This document shows positions 60,801 to 64,000 of a DNA stretch of 64,000 nt, in pieces. A program made the position numbers and the translations under genes. This DNA comes from Rachycentron canadum (taxonomy: Eukaryota > Chordata > Actinopteri > Carangiformes > Rachycentridae): contig CM076648.1 of NCBI GenBank assembly GCA_038496675.1, positions 14,752,870 to 14,816,869 of the forward strand, given 5' to 3'. The notes under the pieces were generated by a model. The model was not told where the DNA came from. It made no database searches and was given only the letters and a program-made list of their open reading frames with translations. The first letter of the stretch is position 1, and the number at the start of each line of letters is the position of its first letter.

Positions 60801-63800
60801 GGCAACCCGCTCATTTCAAATTTATCATCCATTTCTGCAATTTCTCAAAGCAAATTGATTGATGATCAATCTTCTGGGGGTTTGCTTTGTGAAATCAATG
60901 TTCTGCATGCACAAAAACCAGAGTCATTGTGGCTTTTGTGAGACTGTCATTACTTAATTCATCTCAATGTTTTCACTAATCCACAAAACACATTTCCCAT
61001 ATTTCTAAGGCAATCAATCAAGTTGACATACTAGCTTCATATTTGTTCGAACACTGCATGTTGAGTGAAAAGACAAACTGCAGCTAAAAAACACTTGAGG
61101 TACCAACATTGCATCTCAATTCTCTCAAATGTACCTAAAATATAAGAGTAGAGGGTGGAAGAAAATGTTTCTTGACTGCTTGCTTGTCTGCAAAAAAATA
61201 ATGATATAAAAAAGATGAAGTTATGATGCTACTTCATTGTTTGAATGCCCCCCGCCCTAATCCCCCACCCCAACAACCCATTTCCCCTTTCCACTCCTCA
61301 CTTGGCCCCTCCACCCACTCCTTATCTCCCCCCGTCTCCAGCCCACACCTTTCACCCATGTTTTATGGGGGTCAATGCTGTTACATGCAATGTTAAATCA
61401 CCAAGGGTGTGTTCACCTTTGTGTTCTGATCATTTGTGACAGATGAGGGTGCTCTGTGTTCAGCACGTATAGTCCCACTTTCCTCCTGTTACCGTCCCCT
61501 CTCCCTGTATCATTAGAGAGAGCTGGGGGTGTGTGTAAAAGATGGGCGAAGTGGTGCTGTATGTTCTGACATGACAAACCCAGGGGGAGACGTGTCCTTG
61601 TCATTGGGTTGTTGTGTCAAGTGACACACAGGCTGCTGCTCTGTCACGAGCGTGTGCCAGTGTCTAAACTAATAGTTGTGATAATGGCATTGCCAGCCAA
61701 AACCGCCCTCAAGCAAAGAACCACACTTGACTTGAAATGTGACTGCCATTGACTGCTTTGCCACTGGGCCCCATAGCTCACAAAGACTCTGTAACCCTCA
61801 TCAATGTAAATCTTTCTTGTATATATGAGATGTTTCATGTAAATTGAACTCCTGGTAATCTTGCCTAATGTGCTGTGTTAAACAATAATGAACTTGTTTA
61901 ATTTTTTTCTTTTGTTTCATTTATTTACCCTGCTTTCTCCTTTTCTTTTTTTTTTTTTTTTTTGTCATTGCTGGCTATACATTAATTACACTTGAAATAA
62001 ACTCTGCCAATGATTCAGTACATTGCAACTCTCATTCTGTTCCTAAAAGCTTTCTTTAAACAGTGCTATTCTACCTTTATAATTTCATAATAAATGTTTC
62101 AAAGAGATCATTTCTTTCTTGGTTTTAATTTGTGCATTTGTTCTCCTCTTGTGATGTTGTGATAAGACATGTGTATAAGCTGGGATTTGTTTTAGTCTAG
62201 CTTCCATGTGCGAACCAGTTCTAATCAGCATTTCCCCTAAACAACTGCTTTGGCTGATTATAATGCCAAGTTGAGTATGTTTAGATGCAAACAGATTTTC
62301 TGGTTTGACTGAATTTTTTTAAATGAGGCACTGACACACAGCCAATGCAATAATTCACTTACAGTGAAACTTTAAAGTTAATTTAACAAGGTTGTTTGGT
62401 TCGGGGGCATTTTTACCAAGAGCCACATGAGCACATCAGTTTGAAGGCATGCTGAATATTGAGTTTAGCTAAAGTGACCTAAATTCATGAATGTCAGTGG
62501 GATCAAGTTAGCATCTGCTCCAAAAATCTGCTGCAAAGGGTTATAGACTTAAACTCAAGTCTGTTTTAAAACAAACCTCATGTACATGCACATGTATGCC
62601 ATAGACTCAACTGTGCACTAAATGTGGATAATTATCTGAGGTAGCTTCAAAAAAACATTTGAAAAAGTCTTTCATGGTTCTGTAAAAAGGATAGAGAATC
62701 AAAAATTACACCCTAAATTTACTTGATGGGAGAATTTGAAGCTCTCCTCTGCACATTTCAGTTGTCTCTTCACTCCCGCAAAGTTTATCCAGTTGAGATG
62801 CAATTGTGATTGGAGGAAGAGTCGACGAATGTGAAACCGAACAGCTCTTATATACAGGCCTGCAAGAATTCATGTAGAGCTGAGCAGCAAATTAACAGTA
62901 ACAACCAGAATCATAAAATCTGAACGACAATCTTGTGTCGATAGTAACAACAGTAAATTCAGCAGCTGGAATTTCTGAACCCAGACCATCATCATCCTCA
63001 TCATCATCGCCACCAGCACCATCATAACAAACAGTAATACTCTCAGAATTTATTGTATTTGGTTACTATCTGCGAAAATATCCAGGAAAAGAAGCATTGT
63101 TGTAACATTGTTTTTTTTTTTCTTGCAGGAGCTGACTTTTTTTTGTGACACTTTGAGTTGTTAATCTCCAACTACCTTCCAGTTTAATAAGTATAGATGT
63201 GTCACCTCTTAACTGTTTTTTCAGAAATAGAGAAGGGGGGTTGGATTTCAAAGTGCCACGCCAACACATCTGCAGAAAGTAGGCCTAACTCAGCTTAATC
63301 TGTCCACTCCGTTTGAAAGCCAGAAGCAGAGCTTAGTCTGCATTTGAGTGAACAGGAGGGAAAAAAAAGAAAAAAAGAAAAGAGGATAAATAAATAAATA
63401 TAGGCTTTAAAGTTTGACCTCATCTATATGGTCACTTTCAAAAAGCTGTTTGCACTTACTGACTGGAATTTGAAACCTGACTTCTGACCTAAAGTATAAT
63501 TATATTGCCTGTCTTTTTCCAAAAAACAAGAAAAGGGGGGCTGGCGGGGGCAGTTTCTCAATCTCACGTGGCCAGATTTACAAATCTAGCGGCATCCATG
63601 TGGGATGGTAAAACTGTAGGCACCATGGATCTGTCAGAGTGCTGTGCTGTCATTGAAGTTGGTGAATTCACTTTTGTCTGCTCTTGCACCGACTTCCATT
63701 CCAGACAATGTTAGAAATAGTCTCAGATGTGACCTCTTTATGCATAGTGTGGTTTGTGAAACAATACGAATAGTCAGTCCTTTCTCTTTACAAAGCATTT

Positions 63801-64000
63801 CTTCAATTAACATGCCGATGGCAAAATGTAACACGTAACGTTTTGCCAATGAGAGACCAATTAGCAGATAGCACATGAGACAAAAGTCTTTTCTCACAGA
63901 AGATTTAAACCAAACCATAAGAGCGACCAGATTTATTAAATTCTGTGTAGATGCTCCACAGAAACCCTGTGTAGGCACAGCAATAGCTATACACAGGCTT

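Larger units (their letters stand above)
55078..64000 (+). other. pcdh9: Start of pcdh9 intron 2 (or 3' UTR of the short isoform)
   Basis: After the donor the sequence returns to AT-rich non-coding DNA to the end of the window. I looked for the 34-residue cassette exon and the RRVTF (CM3) exon of protocadherin-9 and did not see them, so they should lie further downstream. The stretch holds a (GT)n(GA)n array, T-runs near 55,581-55,594 and 61,945-61,963, a C-rich segment at 61,246-61,346, and ATC-rich triplets at 62,988-63,029. An unrecognised 142-codon ORF at 59,438-59,866 is treated as a finding. Confidence 0.75.

Noticed and set aside
61245..61439. Proline-rich ORF
   Set aside because: It is a translation of a C-rich low-complexity tract with no supporting exon signals.
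1..64000. CRISPR array, tRNA or rRNA gene, bacterial operon or phage-like system
   Set aside because: No regularly spaced repeats, no tRNA cloverleaf box pair that I could find and no prokaryotic gene organisation; the window is a vertebrate gene flank and gene.
55078..64000. Downstream pcdh9 exons (34-residue cassette and RRVTF exon)
   Set aside because: I looked for coding matches to these segments on the + strand and found none, so they are not claimed.

Overview
This is a vertebrate, almost certainly teleost fish, nuclear genomic window. It is AT-rich and mostly non-coding, with many (CA)n/(GT)n microsatellites, decayed interspersed repeats of the kinds spread through fish genomes, one non-autonomous hAT-type transposon and a 385-base assembly gap. 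Only one protein-coding gene can be supported: pcdh9 (protocadherin-9, a delta-1 non-clustered protocadherin) on the + strand. No bacterial-type operon, phage, CRISPR array or defence system is present.

Layout. Positions 1 to about 49,880 are a long stretch without a recognisable gene, here read as the flank upstream of pcdh9. It holds three copies of a 'gctaac'-rich teleost repeat (about 1.9, 15.1 and 39 kb), several other fish repeat fragments, a frameshifted LINE C-terminal remnant (7.4-7.7 kb), a hAT-like MITE with perfect 15-bp terminal inverted repeats and an 8-bp target duplication (35.2-35.8 kb), perfect hairpins at 20.4, 37.2 and 39.85 kb, and a palindromic double POU octamer at 29.3 kb. 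Some higher-GC blocks look like possible conserved non-coding elements. From about 49,885 to 50,993 there is a CpG-dense promoter and a probable non-coding first exon with many upstream ORFs, four of them chained by start/stop overlaps. A short intron containing the gap follows. The large second exon (ATG at 51,979) encodes the signal peptide, seven cadherin repeats, the membrane segment and the CM1 and CM2 cytoplasmic motifs. A phase-0 splice donor lies at 55,015, and read-through gives a 20-residue alternative tail ending at 55,077. From there to the end of the window is the start of the next intron; the downstream pcdh9 exons (CM3/PP1-motif tail) were not found.

The regulatory logic that can be read is a CpG-type promoter, a uORF-rich leader suggesting translational restraint, and a choice at the 3' end of exon 2 between splicing to the long tail and intron retention giving a short isoform. 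Nothing here clearly shows a wholly new system. The most distinctive observations are the uORF chain, the intron-retention tail, the hAT MITE, the perfect hairpins and the POU palindrome.
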